A DNA stretch of 64,000 nt from Helicobacter pylori (GCF_009689985.1 NZ_QBAW01000005.1:62001-126000); one strand, 5' to 3'. Positions 47,429-58,218 are shown, counted from the stretch's first letter. Notes: generated by a model from the sequence alone, not told the origin. Numbers and translations: made by a program.

Positions 47429-47749
47429 ATGAGTCACTATATTGAATTAACTGAAGAAAATTTTGAAAGCACCATTAAAAAAGGGGTTGCGTTAGTGGAT
47501 TTTTGGGCGCCATGGTGTGGTCCTTGTAAGATGCTATCCCCTGTGATTGATGAATTAGCTAGCGAATATGAAGGTAAGGCTAAGATTTGTAAAGTCAATA
47601 CCGATGAGCAAGAAGAATTGAGTGCGAAATTTGGGATTAGAAGTATTCCTACGCTTTTATTCACAAAAGATGGCGAAGTAGTCCATCAGTTGGTGGGCGT
47701 GCAAACTAAAGTTGCTTTAAAAGAGCAATTGAACAAACTTTTAGGCTAA
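47429..47749 (+). CDS. trxA: Thioredoxin TrxA
   Basis: Redox protein that reduces disulfides, 106 residues. The active site WCGPC has Cys30 and Cys33 ([12 protein letters not shown]); the cis-Pro is in [13 protein letters not shown]. It is followed 4 bases later by trxB, so the thioredoxin and its reductase make one operon. Confidence 0.97.
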   Translation: MSHYIELTEENFESTIKKGVALVDFWAPWCGPCKMLSPVIDELASEYEGKAKICKVNTDEQEELSAKFGIRSIPTLLFTKDGEVVHQLVGVQTKVALKEQLNKLLG

Positions 47750-47753
47750 TAGC

Positions 47754-48689
47754 ATGATAGATTGTGCGATTATTGGAGGTGGTCCTGCAGGTTTGAGCGC
47801 GGGGCTTTACGCCACTAGAGGCGGTGTTAAAAACGCCGTTTTATTTGAAAAAGGAATGCCTGGAGGGCAAATCACTGGCAGTAGTGAGATTGAAAACTAT
47901 CCGGGCGTTAAGGAAGTGGTGAGCGGGTTGGATTTCATGCAACCATGGCAAGAGCAATGTTTTCGCTTTGGCTTAAAACATGAAATGACCGCTATTCAAA
48001 GGGTTTCTAAAAAAGACTCTCATTTTGTTATTTTGGCAGAAGATGGCAAGACTTTTGAAGCTAAGAGCGTGATTATCGCTACCGGTGGTAGCCCTAAACG
48101 CACAGGCATCAAGGGCGAGTCAGAATATTGGGGTAAAGGCGTTAGCACTTGCGCGACATGCGATGGCTTCTTTTACAAAAATAAAGAAGTAGCGGTGCTT
48201 GGTGGAGGCGATACCGCCGTAGAAGAGGCGATTTATCTGGCCAATATCTGCAAAAAAGTCTATCTCATCCACAGAAGAGATGGTTTTAGGTGTGCGCCTA
48301 TCACTTTAGAACATGCCAAAAACAATGATAAGATTGAGTTTTTAACCCCTTATGTGGTGGAAGAAATCAAGGGCGATGCTTCTGGCGTGTCTTCTTTAAG
48401 CATTAAAAACACAGCCACTAACGAAAAAAGAGAATTAGTCGTGCCGGGGTTTTTTATTTTTGTGGGTTATGATGTGAATAACGCCGTGTTGAAACAAGAA
48501 GACGGCTCTATGCTATGCAAATGCGATGAATACGGATCTATAGTCGTGGATTTTTCCATGAAAACGGATGTTCAAGGCTTGTTTGCGGCAGGAGATATTC
48601 GCATTTTTGCCCCTAAGCAAGTGGTTTGCGCGGCAAGCGATGGCGCTACGGCAGCCTTAAGCGTGATTTCTTATTTAGAACACCATTAA
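47754..48689 (+). CDS. trxB: Thioredoxin reductase TrxB
   Basis: NADPH-dependent flavoenzyme that reduces thioredoxin. The 311 residues start with the FAD motif [21 protein letters not shown]; the redox pair is CATC (Cys133, Cys136 in [13 protein letters not shown]); the NADPH motif is [23 protein letters not shown] lies near the C-terminus. All motifs are intact. Confidence 0.97.
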   Translation: MIDCAIIGGGPAGLSAGLYATRGGVKNAVLFEKGMPGGQITGSSEIENYPGVKEVVSGLDFMQPWQEQCFRFGLKHEMTAIQRVSKKDSHFVILAEDGKTFEAKSVIIATGGSPKRTGIKGESEYWGKGVSTCATCDGFFYKNKEVAVLGGGDTAVEEAIYLANICKKVYLIHRRDGFRCAPITLEHAKNNDKIEFLTPYVVEEIKGDASGVSSLSIKNTATNEKRELVVPGFFIFVGYDVNNAVLKQEDGSMLCKCDEYGSIVVDFSMKTDVQGLFAAGDIRIFAPKQVVCAASDGATAALSVISYLEHH

Positions 48690-49046
48690 ATCAAGCTTAT
48701 AGCCCTAGATTTTAGGGTTATGAGTTCTCGCTTCAAACATTCATTGGATTTTCAAAACTTGTAAGGTATTTTAGTTTTTTGTTTAGTTGCAATGCGATTT
48801 CGTTCTCTTGCTTTGTTTTAATTAAATATTGATCACAAAATTTAAAAACGCTCAAAATATTTTTTACAATCAATATAATAAAAGAACTTGTTTGATCAAA
48901 AAAGCGCTCCTTAGGGGGTTGTGGGGATTTAGTTGGGGGTTGTAGGGGGGAGAACTATTTTAATGCCCCCTATTCTCTTAAGAGTTTTATTGTAAAACAG
49001 AGCCTAAAAACGATATACTCTATTAAAAATTATGGGAGTCTAAGCT
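48690..49046. other. 357-base intergenic region with GC-hairpin repeat element (copy A)
   Basis: No gene was seen. The element at about 48835-48985 has direct and inverted G/C blocks: AGGGGG, GGGGTTGTAGGGGGG (48935-48950) and TGCCCCCTAT. TAGGGGG/CCCCCTA can pair (48943-48949 with 48966-48972). Similar sequence is found near 50520-50600 and 58850-58990. Confidence 0.7.
48835..48985. repeat. GC-hairpin intergenic repeat, copy A
   Basis: Shares the order ATTTTTTACAAT, AAAAAAGCGCT, AGGGGG, GGGTTGTAGGGG, GCCCCCTAT with copy B. The hairpin pairs TAGGGGG with CCCCCTA; the loop is about 16 bases. It sits downstream of trxB and may stabilise or terminate transcripts. Confidence 0.6.
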
Positions 49047-49868
49047 TTGCGTGTTTTTATCATTTCTTTAAATCAAAAAGTGTGCGATAAATTTGGTTTG
49101 GTTTTTAGAGACACCACGACTTTACTCAATAGCATCAATGCTACCCACCACCAAGCGCAAATTTTTGATGCGATTTATTCTAAAACTTTTGAAGGCGGGT
49201 TGCACCCCTTAGTGAAAAAGCATTTACACCCTTATTTCATCACGCAAAATATCAAAGACATGGGGATTACAACCAGTCTCATCAGTGAGGTTTCTAAGTT
49301 TTATTACGCTTTAAAATACCATGCGAAGTTTATGAGCTTGGGGGAGCTTGGGTGCTATGCGAGCCATTATTCCTTGTGGGAAAAATGCATAGAGCTCAAT
49401 GAAGCGATCTGTATTTTAGAAGACGATATAACCTTGAAAGAGGATTTTAAAGAGGGCTTGGATTTTTTAGAAAAACACATCCAAGAGTTAGGTTATATCC
49501 GCTTGATGCATTTATTGTATGATGCCAGCGTGAAAAGTGAGCCATTGAGCCATAAAAACCACGAGATACAAGAGCGTGTGGGGATCATTAAAGCTTATAG
49601 TCATGGGGTGGGGACGCAAGGCTATGTAATCACGCCCAAGATTGCCAAAGTTTTTTTGAAACACAGCCGAAAATGGGTTGTTCCTGTGGATACGATAATG
49701 GACGCTACTTTTATCCATGGCGTGAAAAATCTGGTGTTACAACCTTTTGTGATCGCTGATGATGAGCAAATCTCTACGATAGCGCGAAAAGAAGAACCCT
49801 ATAGCCCTAAAATCGCTTTAATGAGAGAACTCCATTTCAAATATTTGAAATATTGGCAGTTTGTATAA
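49047..49868 (+). CDS. Family-25 LPS glycosyltransferase (probable beta-1,4-galactosyltransferase)
   Basis: 273 residues. H. pylori has a beta-1,4-galactosyltransferase at this place after trxAB that builds the type 2 N-acetyllactosamine core of Lewis antigens (literature, by position). Features: FDAIYSK, GELGCYASHYSLWEKCIELNEAICILEDDI with an acidic cluster, GVGTQGYVITPKIA. TTG start with GGGAG 8 bases upstream. It is paralogous to the gene at 30001; an 85-bp part (49346-49430) is nearly identical to it. Confidence 0.88.
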   Translation: MRVFIISLNQKVCDKFGLVFRDTTTLLNSINATHHQAQIFDAIYSKTFEGGLHPLVKKHLHPYFITQNIKDMGITTSLISEVSKFYYALKYHAKFMSLGELGCYASHYSLWEKCIELNEAICILEDDITLKEDFKEGLDFLEKHIQELGYIRLMHLLYDASVKSEPLSHKNHEIQERVGIIKAYSHGVGTQGYVITPKIAKVFLKHSRKWVVPVDTIMDATFIHGVKNLVLQPFVIADDEQISTIARKEEPYSPKIALMRELHFKYLKYWQFV

Positions 49869-50047
49869 TCAATAATAAAAATACTAAAGAGCGTTTTAAA
49901 GCTTTAGCTATCCCTGTTTGATTAGAACAAAACCAGTTTTTAACCGCTTTTAAAAATGGATTAAAATTTTAAGTAGATTTTAAAAGGGTTTTAACCCCTT
50001 TTAGCCTCTATAAGCAATCTAAATAAGACGCATTAAAAGAATGAAGC

Positions 50048-50080
50048 GCATTAGAAAATTATTTTCTAATTTTCTAATGC
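50048..50080. terminator. Hairpin downstream of rbp
   Basis: A perfect 13-bp inverted repeat GCATTAGAAAATT (50048-50060) and AATTTTCTAATGC (50068-50080) with a 7-base loop, 8 bases past the rbp stop on the minus strand. Likely terminator for rbp and possibly bidirectional. Confidence 0.6.
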
Positions 50081-50087
50081 TTTAAGA

Positions 50088-50336
50088 TTAAGACTTTTTA
50101 GGATTGGCTTCGGTTACCCTAATCGTTCTGCCCATAAAATCCGTATTATCCAATTTAGCAATCGCTTCCCTAACGCCCTCTTCTTGCATTTCCACAAAGC
50201 CAAAACCTTTAGGTTTTTTTGTTTCTCTGTCATAAATCAGCTTGACATTAAACACCTTGCCAAATTGGCTGAAAAGCTCCTTGACTTGCTCACTGGTAGC
50301 GCTATAAACCAAATTCCCTACATAAATGTTTTTCAA
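50088..50336 (-). CDS. rbp: RNA-binding protein with one RRM domain
   Basis: An 82-residue RRM protein: RNP2 is IYVGNL (residues 4-9) and RNP1 is KGFGFVEM (about 42-49). Bacterial proteins of this type resemble cold-inducible cyanobacterial RNA-binding proteins; the RNA targets in H. pylori are not known to me. Start ATG at 50336; TTACCGGAGAAT precedes it (ribosome site GGAG). It stands alone. Confidence 0.92.
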   Translation of the reverse strand: MKNIYVGNLVYSATSEQVKELFSQFGKVFNVKLIYDRETKKPKGFGFVEMQEEGVREAIAKLDNTDFMGRTIRVTEANPKKS

Positions 50337-50658
50337 GATAAAATTCTCCGGTAAAAAAATGACAACATACCCATAAGAATATGAAAAAGTTATAAAAAAG
50401 TAACACTTCTAAAACCCAAACACATCCAAAACAGAAGTATAGTGGATTTTATCTAATGATTGCTTAAAAAATTATAAAAGCTATTAAAATTGGGTATTGA
50501 TAATAAAATAGAACTTACACAAGCAAGCGGTAATTTTAAAAAGCGTTATCAAAAGATAAGGGGAACATGGTTTCAAAATCACCCCCTATCCTTTTAAAAG
50601 CTTTACCATAAAACAAAGTTTTAAAAAACAATATTAAAGCCAAACAAGAACGTTTTGC
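50337..50658. other. 322-base intergenic region with repeat element copy C
   Basis: No gene was seen. The part 50520-50600 holds a truncated copy of the GC-hairpin element; the rest is AT-rich. It lies between the start of rbp and the end of atpB, both on the minus strand. Confidence 0.6.
50520..50600. repeat. GC-hairpin intergenic repeat, copy C (shortened)
   Basis: CAAGCGGTAATTTTAAAAAGCG matches copy B's CAAGCGATAATCTCTTAAAAAAGCG region; then GATAAGGGG (50555-50563) can pair with CCCCCTATC (50582-50590, one mismatch). The middle G block is missing. Confidence 0.5.
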
Positions 50659-51339
50659 TTAATGCCCTTCATCAGTTAAAACAGCCCCTGCCAAATACAC
50701 ATAAGTGAGGATCATAAAAACAAAAGCTTGTAAAATCCCCATAAAAAACAAAACCATAAAGGGCGCTACAGGAACCGCCCAAGGCACTAATAAAAGCATG
50801 ATGAGCAAGAACATGTCATCGCCCTTGATATTCCCAAACAAACGAAACGATAAAGACACGATCCTAGAAAAATGCGAGATGATCTCAATAGGGAACATGA
50901 AAGGGGCGAGCCACTTCACAGGGCCTGCAAAATGAGCGAAATACTTAAAAAAGCCCTGCACTCTAATGCCTTCAAAATGGTAATAAAAAAACACAATCAG
51001 CGCTAAAACCAGCGTAAAGCTCCAGCTAGCCGTAGGGGATTCAAAACCAGGAATGATGCCTATCATGTTGGAAAAAAAGACATACAAAGCGATCGTGCCT
51101 GCTAGGGGGAAGTATTTGCGGGCTAATTCTTCGCCTATAATATCCTTAGCCACGCTCAAAATCGCGCTAATGATGCTCTCATACACATTCTGCAAACCCA
51201 TAGGCACCATCTGCATTTTGCGCGACGCGCCAAGCGAAATGAAAAACATCAAAACCGCTGTCAAAACGACAAAAAACCCGGTGATAAAATCATGATTGGA
51301 GCTAAAAAAATTAGCAATAGTAAATACTCTGTGTTCCAT
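50659..51339 (-). CDS. atpB: ATP synthase subunit a AtpB
   Basis: Membrane subunit of the F0 proton channel, 226 residues with about six hydrophobic helices. The proton-path arginine lies in the [14 protein letters not shown] segment, and [18 protein letters not shown] near the C-terminus matches subunit a. No other ATP synthase gene is in this window, as atpB is separate from the main cluster in H. pylori. Confidence 0.95.
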   Translation of the reverse strand: MEHRVFTIANFFSSNHDFITGFFVVLTAVLMFFISLGASRKMQMVPMGLQNVYESIISAILSVAKDIIGEELARKYFPLAGTIALYVFFSNMIGIIPGFESPTASWSFTLVLALIVFFYYHFEGIRVQGFFKYFAHFAGPVKWLAPFMFPIEIISHFSRIVSLSFRLFGNIKGDDMFLLIMLLLVPWAVPVAPFMVLFFMGILQAFVFMILTYVYLAGAVLTDEGH

Positions 51340-51460
51340 GAAAAAGTTTCTCTAAGCCTTATTGAAAATTTCCTTAATTGTAGCAATTAAGTTTTAAAAA
51401 CTCATTAAACCAAGCTTTTTAACGAGTTTTTTAACGATTTGTCTTGTTTTCTTTTAAAAT

Positions 51461-52906
51461 TCACCCATAATAATTAGGGGCTTCTTTAGTAATATCCACG
51501 CCATGCACATGGCTTTCTTTTAACCCCGCGCTAGTGATTTCTACAAATTCAGCGTTTTGATACAATTCCAAAATATTTTTCGCCCCCTGATACCCCATAG
51601 AAGAGCGCACGCCCCCCACTAATTGGAAAATCATATCCGAAACCTTACCACGATAAGGCACACGCCCCTCAATGCCTTCTGGGACTAATTTTTCACTCGC
51701 CACGCCCTCTTGAAAATACCGATCAGAACTCCCTTTTGTCATAGCCCCAATGCTGCCCATTCCCCTATAGCTTTTATATTGCCTCCCTTGATAGATCATA
51801 AAATCCCCCGGTGATTCTTCTGTGCCAGCGAGTAAAGAGCCTATCATCACGCTTGATGCCCCCAAAGCCAGAGCCTTAGCCACATCGCCTGAATAGCGGA
51901 TCCCTCCATCTGCAATCACAGGAATATCAAATTTAGACGCCACTTCTACGCAATTATCAATCGCGCTCACTTGAGGCATTCCCACCCCAGCCACAATCCT
52001 AGTGGTGCAAATGCTTCCTGGCCCAATACCCACTTTAATAGCGTCCGCTCCCGCGCTAATCAAATCGCTTGTGGCTTCTTTAGTTACCACATTCCCCACA
52101 ATCACATCCACCACCAAGCTTTTTTTAATCTCTTCTAAAGTGTGTAAAATATTAGCTGAATGCCCATGTGCGCTGTCTAACACCAACGCATCCACCCCAG
52201 CTTTAACTAACATTTCAGCCCTATCCAACTGCCCCACTCCAATAGCCGCCCCCACTCTCAACCTCCCAAAATCATCTTTATTGGCATCAGGGTATTCAAT
52301 GCGTTTTTGAATGTCCTTAATCGTAATCAAGCCTTTTAAAACATTATCCTTATCCACAATGGGCAATTTTTCAATCTTATGCTTGTGCATCAAGTCCCTA
52401 GCCTCTTCCAAACTAATGCTCACATGAGCGGTAACTAAAGGCATTTTAGTCATCACATCGCCCACTTTTTTACTCAAATCGGTTTCAAAGCGCACATCTC
52501 TGTTGGTTAAAATCCCAATCAACAACCCCTTATCATCTACCACAGGCACGCCTGAAATCTTGTAATTATCCGTTATGACTTTAGCGTCCGCTAGCGTCCT
52601 GTGCGCATGGATAAAAATAGGATCATTAATCACCCCGCTCTCGCTTTTTTTAACTTTAGTGATTTCTTTGACTTGCGTTTGAATATCCATGTTTTTATGC
52701 ACGATGCCAATACCCCCAAGGCGCGCCATAGCGATAGCGGTTTTATGCTCTGTAACCGTATCCATAGCCGCACTAATAAAAGGGATATTCAAACGAATGT
52801 TTTTAGTTAAGCGAGATTTTAAGCTCACATCTTTAGGTAAAACGCTAGATTTTCTAGGCACCATCAACACGTCTTCAAAAGTCAAAGCCCTTTGTAAAAT
52901 TCTCAT
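51461..52906 (-). CDS. guaB: Inosine-5'-monophosphate dehydrogenase GuaB
   Basis: Converts IMP to XMP, first step to GMP. The 481 residues have the TIM barrel with LTFEDVLMVP, two CBS domains inserted at about 90-200 (AHRTLADAKVITDN and LVTAHVSISLEEARDL), the catalytic GIGPGSICTTRIVAGVGMPQ loop and the YRGMGSIGAM flap. It is followed upstream by gatA 9 bases away on the same strand. Confidence 0.96.
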   Translation of the reverse strand: MRILQRALTFEDVLMVPRKSSVLPKDVSLKSRLTKNIRLNIPFISAAMDTVTEHKTAIAMARLGGIGIVHKNMDIQTQVKEITKVKKSESGVINDPIFIHAHRTLADAKVITDNYKISGVPVVDDKGLLIGILTNRDVRFETDLSKKVGDVMTKMPLVTAHVSISLEEARDLMHKHKIEKLPIVDKDNVLKGLITIKDIQKRIEYPDANKDDFGRLRVGAAIGVGQLDRAEMLVKAGVDALVLDSAHGHSANILHTLEEIKKSLVVDVIVGNVVTKEATSDLISAGADAIKVGIGPGSICTTRIVAGVGMPQVSAIDNCVEVASKFDIPVIADGGIRYSGDVAKALALGASSVMIGSLLAGTEESPGDFMIYQGRQYKSYRGMGSIGAMTKGSSDRYFQEGVASEKLVPEGIEGRVPYRGKVSDMIFQLVGGVRSSMGYQGAKNILELYQNAEFVEITSAGLKESHVHGVDITKEAPNYYG

Positions 52907-52915
52907 TTTCTATCC

Positions 52916-54277
52916 TTAATCTAATTTTAAATCTAATTCCTGCTCTAAAGCGTAAGAAACATCTAAAAGGCTTTGCTCATCAAAAGCCTTAGCAATGAAT
53001 TGCATCCCTATGGGCAAGCCTAAAGGATCTTTAGCGACCGGCAAGGAAAGCGCCGGCAAACCACTCAAATTCGCCCCAATCGTGTAAATATCGCTCAAAT
53101 ACATTTCTAAAGGGCTTGCATGGTGATTGAATAAGTGGGCACTCGTGGGAGCTACAGGGGTGAAAATCAAATCCACTTCTTCAAAAATCTTGTTGTATTG
53201 CTCTTTAATCATCAAACGCATTTGTTGGGCTTTCAAATAATAAGCGTCATAATACCCGCTGCTTAAGACAAAATTCCCTAACATGATACGCCGTTTCACC
53301 TCATCGCCAAAACCTTCAGCGCGGCTTTTGAGATACAACTCTTTCAAATCTTTAATGTTTTGAGCCCTCCTCCCGTAACGAACCCCATCAAATCTGGCCA
53401 GATTCGAACTCGCTTCAGCCATGCTGATAATATAATAAATAGAGATTTGATAATGCGAATCCAACATCTTTTTTTCCACAATCTCATGCCCCATTTCTTT
53501 CAAGGCTTTAAGGGTGTTTTCATAAGCGAGTTGCACTTCATTGCTCGCATCTTTAATGTGATCTCTTAAAATAGCGATTTTAAAGCGTTTTTCTCTATTA
53601 AGGTTTTTAAAGGTTTGCGTGGGTTTGAGATTCGCGCTCGTGGAGTCCTTGCTATCATGCCCGCTAATGGCGTCAAATAAAATAGAAGCGTCTTCCACAT
53701 TTTGCGTGATAGGCCCGATTTGATCAAAACTAGAACAATACGCAATCAAACCATAACGGCTCACCCTCCCATAAGTGGGTTTTAACCCCACGCACCCGCA
53801 ATAACTCGCCGGCTGCCTGATAGACCCGCCCGTATCGCTCCCTAAAGCCGCCACCGCTAAGCCACCAGCCACAGCTGCTGCACTTCCTCCGCTACTCCCT
53901 CCAGGCACTCTGTTTTTATCTCGTGGGTTTTTAGTGATCCCATGGCAACTAGACTCCGTGGTGCTTCCCATCGCAAACTCGTCCATGTTAGAAAGCCCAA
54001 ACCCTGCCATGCTGTTTTGGTGCAAGTTTTCAATCACGCTCGCATGATAGGGAGCGATATAGCCTTCTAAAATCTTACTGGAGCAAGTAACTTCCCACCC
54101 CTTAACGCTGATATTGTCTTTAATAAGGATTGGCACACCCTTAGCGCTAGCGCCATTAAGGCTAGGGGCTTTAATATAAGCGTTCAAATCTGAAGCTCTA
54201 ACCTTAGCGTCAATTTCGTTTTTAAGGGTTTCTAATTCATCTTGGGATAAAGAAAGGGCTTGTTTTAAAGTGATCAT
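52916..54277 (-). CDS. gatA: Glutamyl-tRNA(Gln) amidotransferase subunit A GatA
   Basis: Amidase subunit of the GatCAB transamidase that makes Gln-tRNA and, in H. pylori, Asn-tRNA. The 453 residues contain the amidase signature [42 protein letters not shown], with the Ser-cis-Ser-Lys triad (Lys in [10 protein letters not shown]). The product begins [11 protein letters not shown]. GatB and GatC are not in the window. Confidence 0.95.
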   Translation of the reverse strand: MITLKQALSLSQDELETLKNEIDAKVRASDLNAYIKAPSLNGASAKGVPILIKDNISVKGWEVTCSSKILEGYIAPYHASVIENLHQNSMAGFGLSNMDEFAMGSTTESSCHGITKNPRDKNRVPGGSSGGSAAAVAGGLAVAALGSDTGGSIRQPASYCGCVGLKPTYGRVSRYGLIAYCSSFDQIGPITQNVEDASILFDAISGHDSKDSTSANLKPTQTFKNLNREKRFKIAILRDHIKDASNEVQLAYENTLKALKEMGHEIVEKKMLDSHYQISIYYIISMAEASSNLARFDGVRYGRRAQNIKDLKELYLKSRAEGFGDEVKRRIMLGNFVLSSGYYDAYYLKAQQMRLMIKEQYNKIFEEVDLIFTPVAPTSAHLFNHHASPLEMYLSDIYTIGANLSGLPALSLPVAKDPLGLPIGMQFIAKAFDEQSLLDVSYALEQELDLKLD

Positions 54278-54335
54278 GTTTTTAGCCTTACAAAAAATTT
54301 AATGGTAGTTTAACATGCTTAGAGACAAAACGAGC

Positions 54336-54926
54336 TTATAAGAGCGTTTTTAAAAAGCGTTCAACCTGCTTATTTAAATCTTTTAAACTGGAGCTGTTGT
54401 CTATAATGTAATCGCTCATGGCGCGTTTTTGCTCTATATCCATTTGACAAGATAAGCGCTGCAAAATCTCAGATTCTTTGAGTTTGTCTCGCTCTAAAAG
54501 GCGCTCAATTTGTAAAGCCCTAGGCGCATAGATTAAAACCACCCTACTCACAGGATAGCGTTTTTTACCCCCCACTTCAAAAAACAAAGGGATGTCTAAA
54601 AAATACGCTTGATAATTCTTTTCTAATTCATAGGCTTTTTTAAGCATGCATTCACGGATTAAGGGGTGTAAAAAATCCTCTAGCCATTTTAATTTATTAG
54701 GGTCTTTAAACACGATCGCGCCAAGTTTTTTCCTGTTTAAAATATCTTTTTCTAAAATATCTGATCCAAAATGTTGGGCGATTTCTAACCGATGCTCTTG
54801 CAATAATTGGTGGGCGATCTTATCCGCATCTAAAATTTCATAGCCTTGCGATTCTAATATTTTAATGGTGGTGCTTTTACCGGTGCCTATCCCCCCTGTG
54901 AGAGCGATAGCGTTTTTTAAGATCAT
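54336..54926 (-). CDS. coaE: Dephospho-CoA kinase CoaE
   Basis: Last step of coenzyme A synthesis. I place the start at ATG 54926 (MILKNAIALTGGIGTGKS, 196 residues), just after the speE stop; an upstream in-frame ATG would overlap speE by 23 bases. Walker A is GGIGTGKST (residues about 11-19), with DADKIAHQLL and FLDIPLFFEVGG following. Likely cotranscribed with speE. Confidence 0.92.
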   Translation of the reverse strand: MILKNAIALTGGIGTGKSTTIKILESQGYEILDADKIAHQLLQEHRLEIAQHFGSDILEKDILNRKKLGAIVFKDPNKLKWLEDFLHPLIRECMLKKAYELEKNYQAYFLDIPLFFEVGGKKRYPVSRVVLIYAPRALQIERLLERDKLKESEILQRLSCQMDIEQKRAMSDYIIDNSSSLKDLNKQVERFLKTLL

Positions 54927-54927
54927 T

Positions 54928-55716
54928 TTAAGATTTGATATTGTCTTCAAAGACTTCTTGTAAATTTTTAGGCAAAGCGAATGCGGCCCTATGAATGTCT
55001 TCGTTATAATACCTCACGCTTTTTAGCGCTTCTATTTTTGGCGTCATTAGATCTTTTAAGGGGTGGGTTTTAAAAGAAGCGTAAATATAACCCTTATTGC
55101 TTAAAATCCTTAAAGGCACTACAAAAGGCATGGCAACAGGAAAAAAGTCGCCCATGTTTTTAAGGGCGTTTTGCATGCTCACATGCTCTAATAACGGGTG
55201 TTTGGCTACCGAAATAAACACCCCATCTTCTTTAAGCATTCTTTTTAAACCATCCACTTTATGAACATCCGGCTCTTGCAAGCAAAGAATCAAATCGTAT
55301 TTTTTAATGTCTAAATCTAAAAGTTGTTTAGCGTGCGTGAAATTCTTGTTGTTTTTCACTTCATGGAAATGGGGGAAAAAACTAATGAAGCTGTCCAAAA
55401 TCTTTTCATCCGCTTGCACAAAATCTATATGCGTGTCGTATTTAAAAAGCTGGTGGGCTAATTCCAAATCAAACCCATCCACAATCAAAACTTCTTTAAG
55501 CTCTTTCTTGGTGCAACCCCCTATATGAGCGAGCAACTCGCTTTCAATATGCAAAAAATTCTTGAATAATAACTGGCGGTTAAGCATCGCAATTTCACCA
55601 AAATCCTTAGATTTAAAAATCTCTAAGATATTATGCTCGCTTCTAACATCTAATAATTTCGCTTCTATGGTGTATTCTTTACGCAAATACGGCGTGATTT
55701 CTTGGGTGATCCACAT
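54928..55716 (-). CDS. speE: Spermidine synthase SpeE
   Basis: Aminopropyltransferase-type enzyme, 262 residues from ATG 55716 ([12 protein letters not shown]), chosen because AAGGA ends 6 bases before it; a second ATG lies 6 bases earlier. The spermidine-synthase fold is seen ([10 protein letters not shown], the SAM-type [25 protein letters not shown]), though the canonical GGGDG motif is altered to VDGFD. Function is by family; H. pylori SpeE has been studied structurally. Confidence 0.85.
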   Translation of the reverse strand: MWITQEITPYLRKEYTIEAKLLDVRSEHNILEIFKSKDFGEIAMLNRQLLFKNFLHIESELLAHIGGCTKKELKEVLIVDGFDLELAHQLFKYDTHIDFVQADEKILDSFISFFPHFHEVKNNKNFTHAKQLLDLDIKKYDLILCLQEPDVHKVDGLKRMLKEDGVFISVAKHPLLEHVSMQNALKNMGDFFPVAMPFVVPLRILSNKGYIYASFKTHPLKDLMTPKIEALKSVRYYNEDIHRAAFALPKNLQEVFEDNIKS

Positions 55717-55802
55717 AAACATTCCTTACTTTTTAATAATATCCATGCCTTTGAAACGCTAACATGCTACCCAAAAAAATCTAAATTGTCGCAATAAACG
55801 CC

Positions 55803-56684
55803 CTAACTTTGGCATTCTAAAAAAAGTTCCGTATCGCTCTTAAAGTGCTCTTTTTTAAAATCCAAATCAATACTGATGGCTTTATGCTGACTGTCTAATT
55901 TATCGGTTGAATGCTTTTTTAACACCATTTGACACTTTGAAATCTCAATGGCGTCTAAAGCCTTATCCCCTATCGTATAAAGATCATCGCTCTTTTTTTC
56001 TAACAAAAACGATTCATAAAAAGGCCTTAAACTCAAATCGCTGTCATTGGTGGTATAAACATACGAAGAAATTTTGCCCTTAAATTGCGCGATTTGCGTT
56101 TTAGTGTCATTAAAAGTGAAAGTTTGGATCTGGCGATCTTTATCGTTTTGATCTTTTAAAAAACGCTTCAAGGCTTTGGATTTGATTTCTATTAACCATT
56201 GATCCCCTTCTTTACTCATGATAATATCCCCGTTCTTTAAGGGGTAGAAATCTTGTTGGGAGTATTCAATGAGTTTTGGATTTTTGGCTTTTCTTTTAGG
56301 CTTGTAAAGGAATGGGTTTTTTGTATCATTATTGGCATTATTAGTGTTGTTATGGGGATCATTTTGGTATAAGGGCGGGTTTTTTTCATTATTATCGCTT
56401 GGCTCATTCAACAAAATCACAGGAGTTTCTTTAGGGTCATTGTCTTCGTCGTTAGTCAGTTGGAAAAAAGCGTTTGTTTCCTTTATAGGCTGATACACCA
56501 TGTTTTGTAAAAAAATCGTTTCGCTAAAGACTTCATAATCCGAATCCACATAGCTAGGGCGTTTAGAACCGTCATTTTCTTGCTCTTGGGCTTTTTTTTG
56601 CAACTTAATAAACCTCTCTTGCGAGCAAGCTAAAAAGCATATTAAAATCATTATTACCACGCCTATTTTTTTGACTAAAAACAA
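55803..56684 (-). CDS. Lipoprotein, unknown function
   Basis: A 293-residue lipoprotein: signal and lipobox ICFLACSQ with Cys20. The central segment is rich in Asn, Asp and Pro (about 88-125) and is probably disordered; the C-terminal half (about 145-290) is beta-rich with two Cys (SKCQM and LECQS). I do not recognise the family. It diverges from der. Confidence 0.78.
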   Translation of the reverse strand: MFLVKKIGVVIMILICFLACSQERFIKLQKKAQEQENDGSKRPSYVDSDYEVFSETIFLQNMVYQPIKETNAFFQLTNDEDNDPKETPVILLNEPSDNNEKNPPLYQNDPHNNTNNANNDTKNPFLYKPKRKAKNPKLIEYSQQDFYPLKNGDIIMSKEGDQWLIEIKSKALKRFLKDQNDKDRQIQTFTFNDTKTQIAQFKGKISSYVYTTNDSDLSLRPFYESFLLEKKSDDLYTIGDKALDAIEISKCQMVLKKHSTDKLDSQHKAISIDLDFKKEHFKSDTELFLECQS

Positions 56685-56760
56685 TGCTAGACCCTTATTT
56701 AAGCTTTAAATAACTATAATATTGTAATCTAATTTTGATTAAATTGAAGCGATAAAAAAG

Positions 56761-58149
56761 ATGAATACAAGCCATAAAACTTTAAAAACCATTGCGATTT
56801 TAGGCCAGCCTAATGTGGGGAAAAGTTCACTATTTAACCGCCTGGCTAGAGAAAGGATCGCTATCACTTCAGATTTTGCAGGCACTACACGAGACATTAA
56901 CAAACGAAAAATCGCATTGAATGGCCATGAAGTGGAATTGCTGGATACAGGGGGCATGGCTAAAGACGCTCTTTTGTCTAAAGAAATCAAAGCCCTTAAT
57001 TTAAAAGCCGCTCAAATAAGCGATTTGATTTTATATGTTGTGGATGGCAAGTCTATCCCTAGCGATGAAGATCTCAAACTTTTTAGAGAGGTTTTTAAAA
57101 CCAACCCTAACTGCTTTTTAGTGATCAATAAAATTGACAACGACAAAGAAAAAGAGCGAGCTTATGCGTTTTCTTCTTTTGGCATTCCCAAGAGTTTTAA
57201 CATCTCCGTTTCGCACAATAGGGGCATTAGCGCATTGATTGATGCGGTATTGAACGCATTGAATTTAAACCAAATCATAGAGCAAGATCTGGATGCGGAT
57301 ATTTTAGAAAGCTTAGAAACCCCTAATGACGCTTTAGAAGAAACTAAAGAAGAAGAGATCATTCAAGTAGGCATCATTGGGAGGGTGAATGTGGGCAAAA
57401 GCTCGCTTTTAAACGCGCTCACAAAAAAAGAAAGGAGTCTTGTCTCTAGCGTGGCTGGCACGACCATTGACCCCATAGATGAAACCATTCTAATAGGCGA
57501 TCAAAAAATTTGCTTTGTGGATACCGCTGGCATCAGGCATAGGGGTAAAATTTTAGGCATTGAAAAATACGCGCTAGAACGCACGCAAAAAGCCTTAGAA
57601 AAATCCCACATCGCGCTTTTAGTTTTAGATGTGAGCGCTCCTTTTGTGGAATTAGACGAAAAGATCAGCTCCTTAGCAGATAAACACTCTTTAGGCATCA
57701 TTCTTATTTTAAACAAATGGGACATCCGCTATGCCCCTTATGAAGAGATCATGGCGACCTTAAAAAGGAAATTCCGCTTTTTAGAATACGCTCCTGTGAT
57801 CACAACCAGCTGCTTAAAAGCACGCCATATAGATGAAATCAAGCATAAAATCATAGAAGTCTATGGGTGTTTTTCCAAACGCATTCCCACAAGCTTGCTC
57901 AATAGCGTGATTTTTCAAGCCACCCAAAAACACCCCTTGCCAAGCGATGGCGGTAAATTAGTGAAAGTGTATTACGCCACGCAATTTGCCACCAAACCCC
58001 CTCAAATCTCTCTTGTAATGAATCGCCCTAAAGCCTTGCATTTCAGTTACAAACGCTATTTGATTAACACCTTAAGGAAAGAATTTAATTTTTTAGGCAC
58101 GCCCTTAATCCTTAACGCTAAAGATAAAAAGAGCGCTCAACAGAATTAA
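56761..58149 (+). CDS. der: GTPase Der (EngA), ribosome assembly
   Basis: Essential two-domain GTPase for 50S subunit maturation. 462 residues with two G domains: first P-loop [15 protein letters not shown] and NKID; second [19 protein letters not shown] and NKWD; then a C-terminal KH-like domain ([20 protein letters not shown]). All GTPase motifs are present in both domains. Confidence 0.96.
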   Translation: MNTSHKTLKTIAILGQPNVGKSSLFNRLARERIAITSDFAGTTRDINKRKIALNGHEVELLDTGGMAKDALLSKEIKALNLKAAQISDLILYVVDGKSIPSDEDLKLFREVFKTNPNCFLVINKIDNDKEKERAYAFSSFGIPKSFNISVSHNRGISALIDAVLNALNLNQIIEQDLDADILESLETPNDALEETKEEEIIQVGIIGRVNVGKSSLLNALTKKERSLVSSVAGTTIDPIDETILIGDQKICFVDTAGIRHRGKILGIEKYALERTQKALEKSHIALLVLDVSAPFVELDEKISSLADKHSLGIILILNKWDIRYAPYEEIMATLKRKFRFLEYAPVITTSCLKARHIDEIKHKIIEVYGCFSKRIPTSLLNSVIFQATQKHPLPSDGGKLVKVYYATQFATKPPQISLVMNRPKALHFSYKRYLINTLRKEFNFLGTPLILNAKDKKSAQQN

Positions 58150-58212
58150 ATTTTTTATGCATTAAACCCCCTTAAAAAAGCGTTTTTGCTTGATTTATCT
58201 TTAGGATTTGAT

Positions 58213-58218
58213 TATAAT
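58213..58218 (+). promoter_or_regulatory. hup: -10 box of hup
   Basis: A TATAAT with TGAT just upstream, extended-type, 73 bases before the hup start at 58291. Confidence 0.5.
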
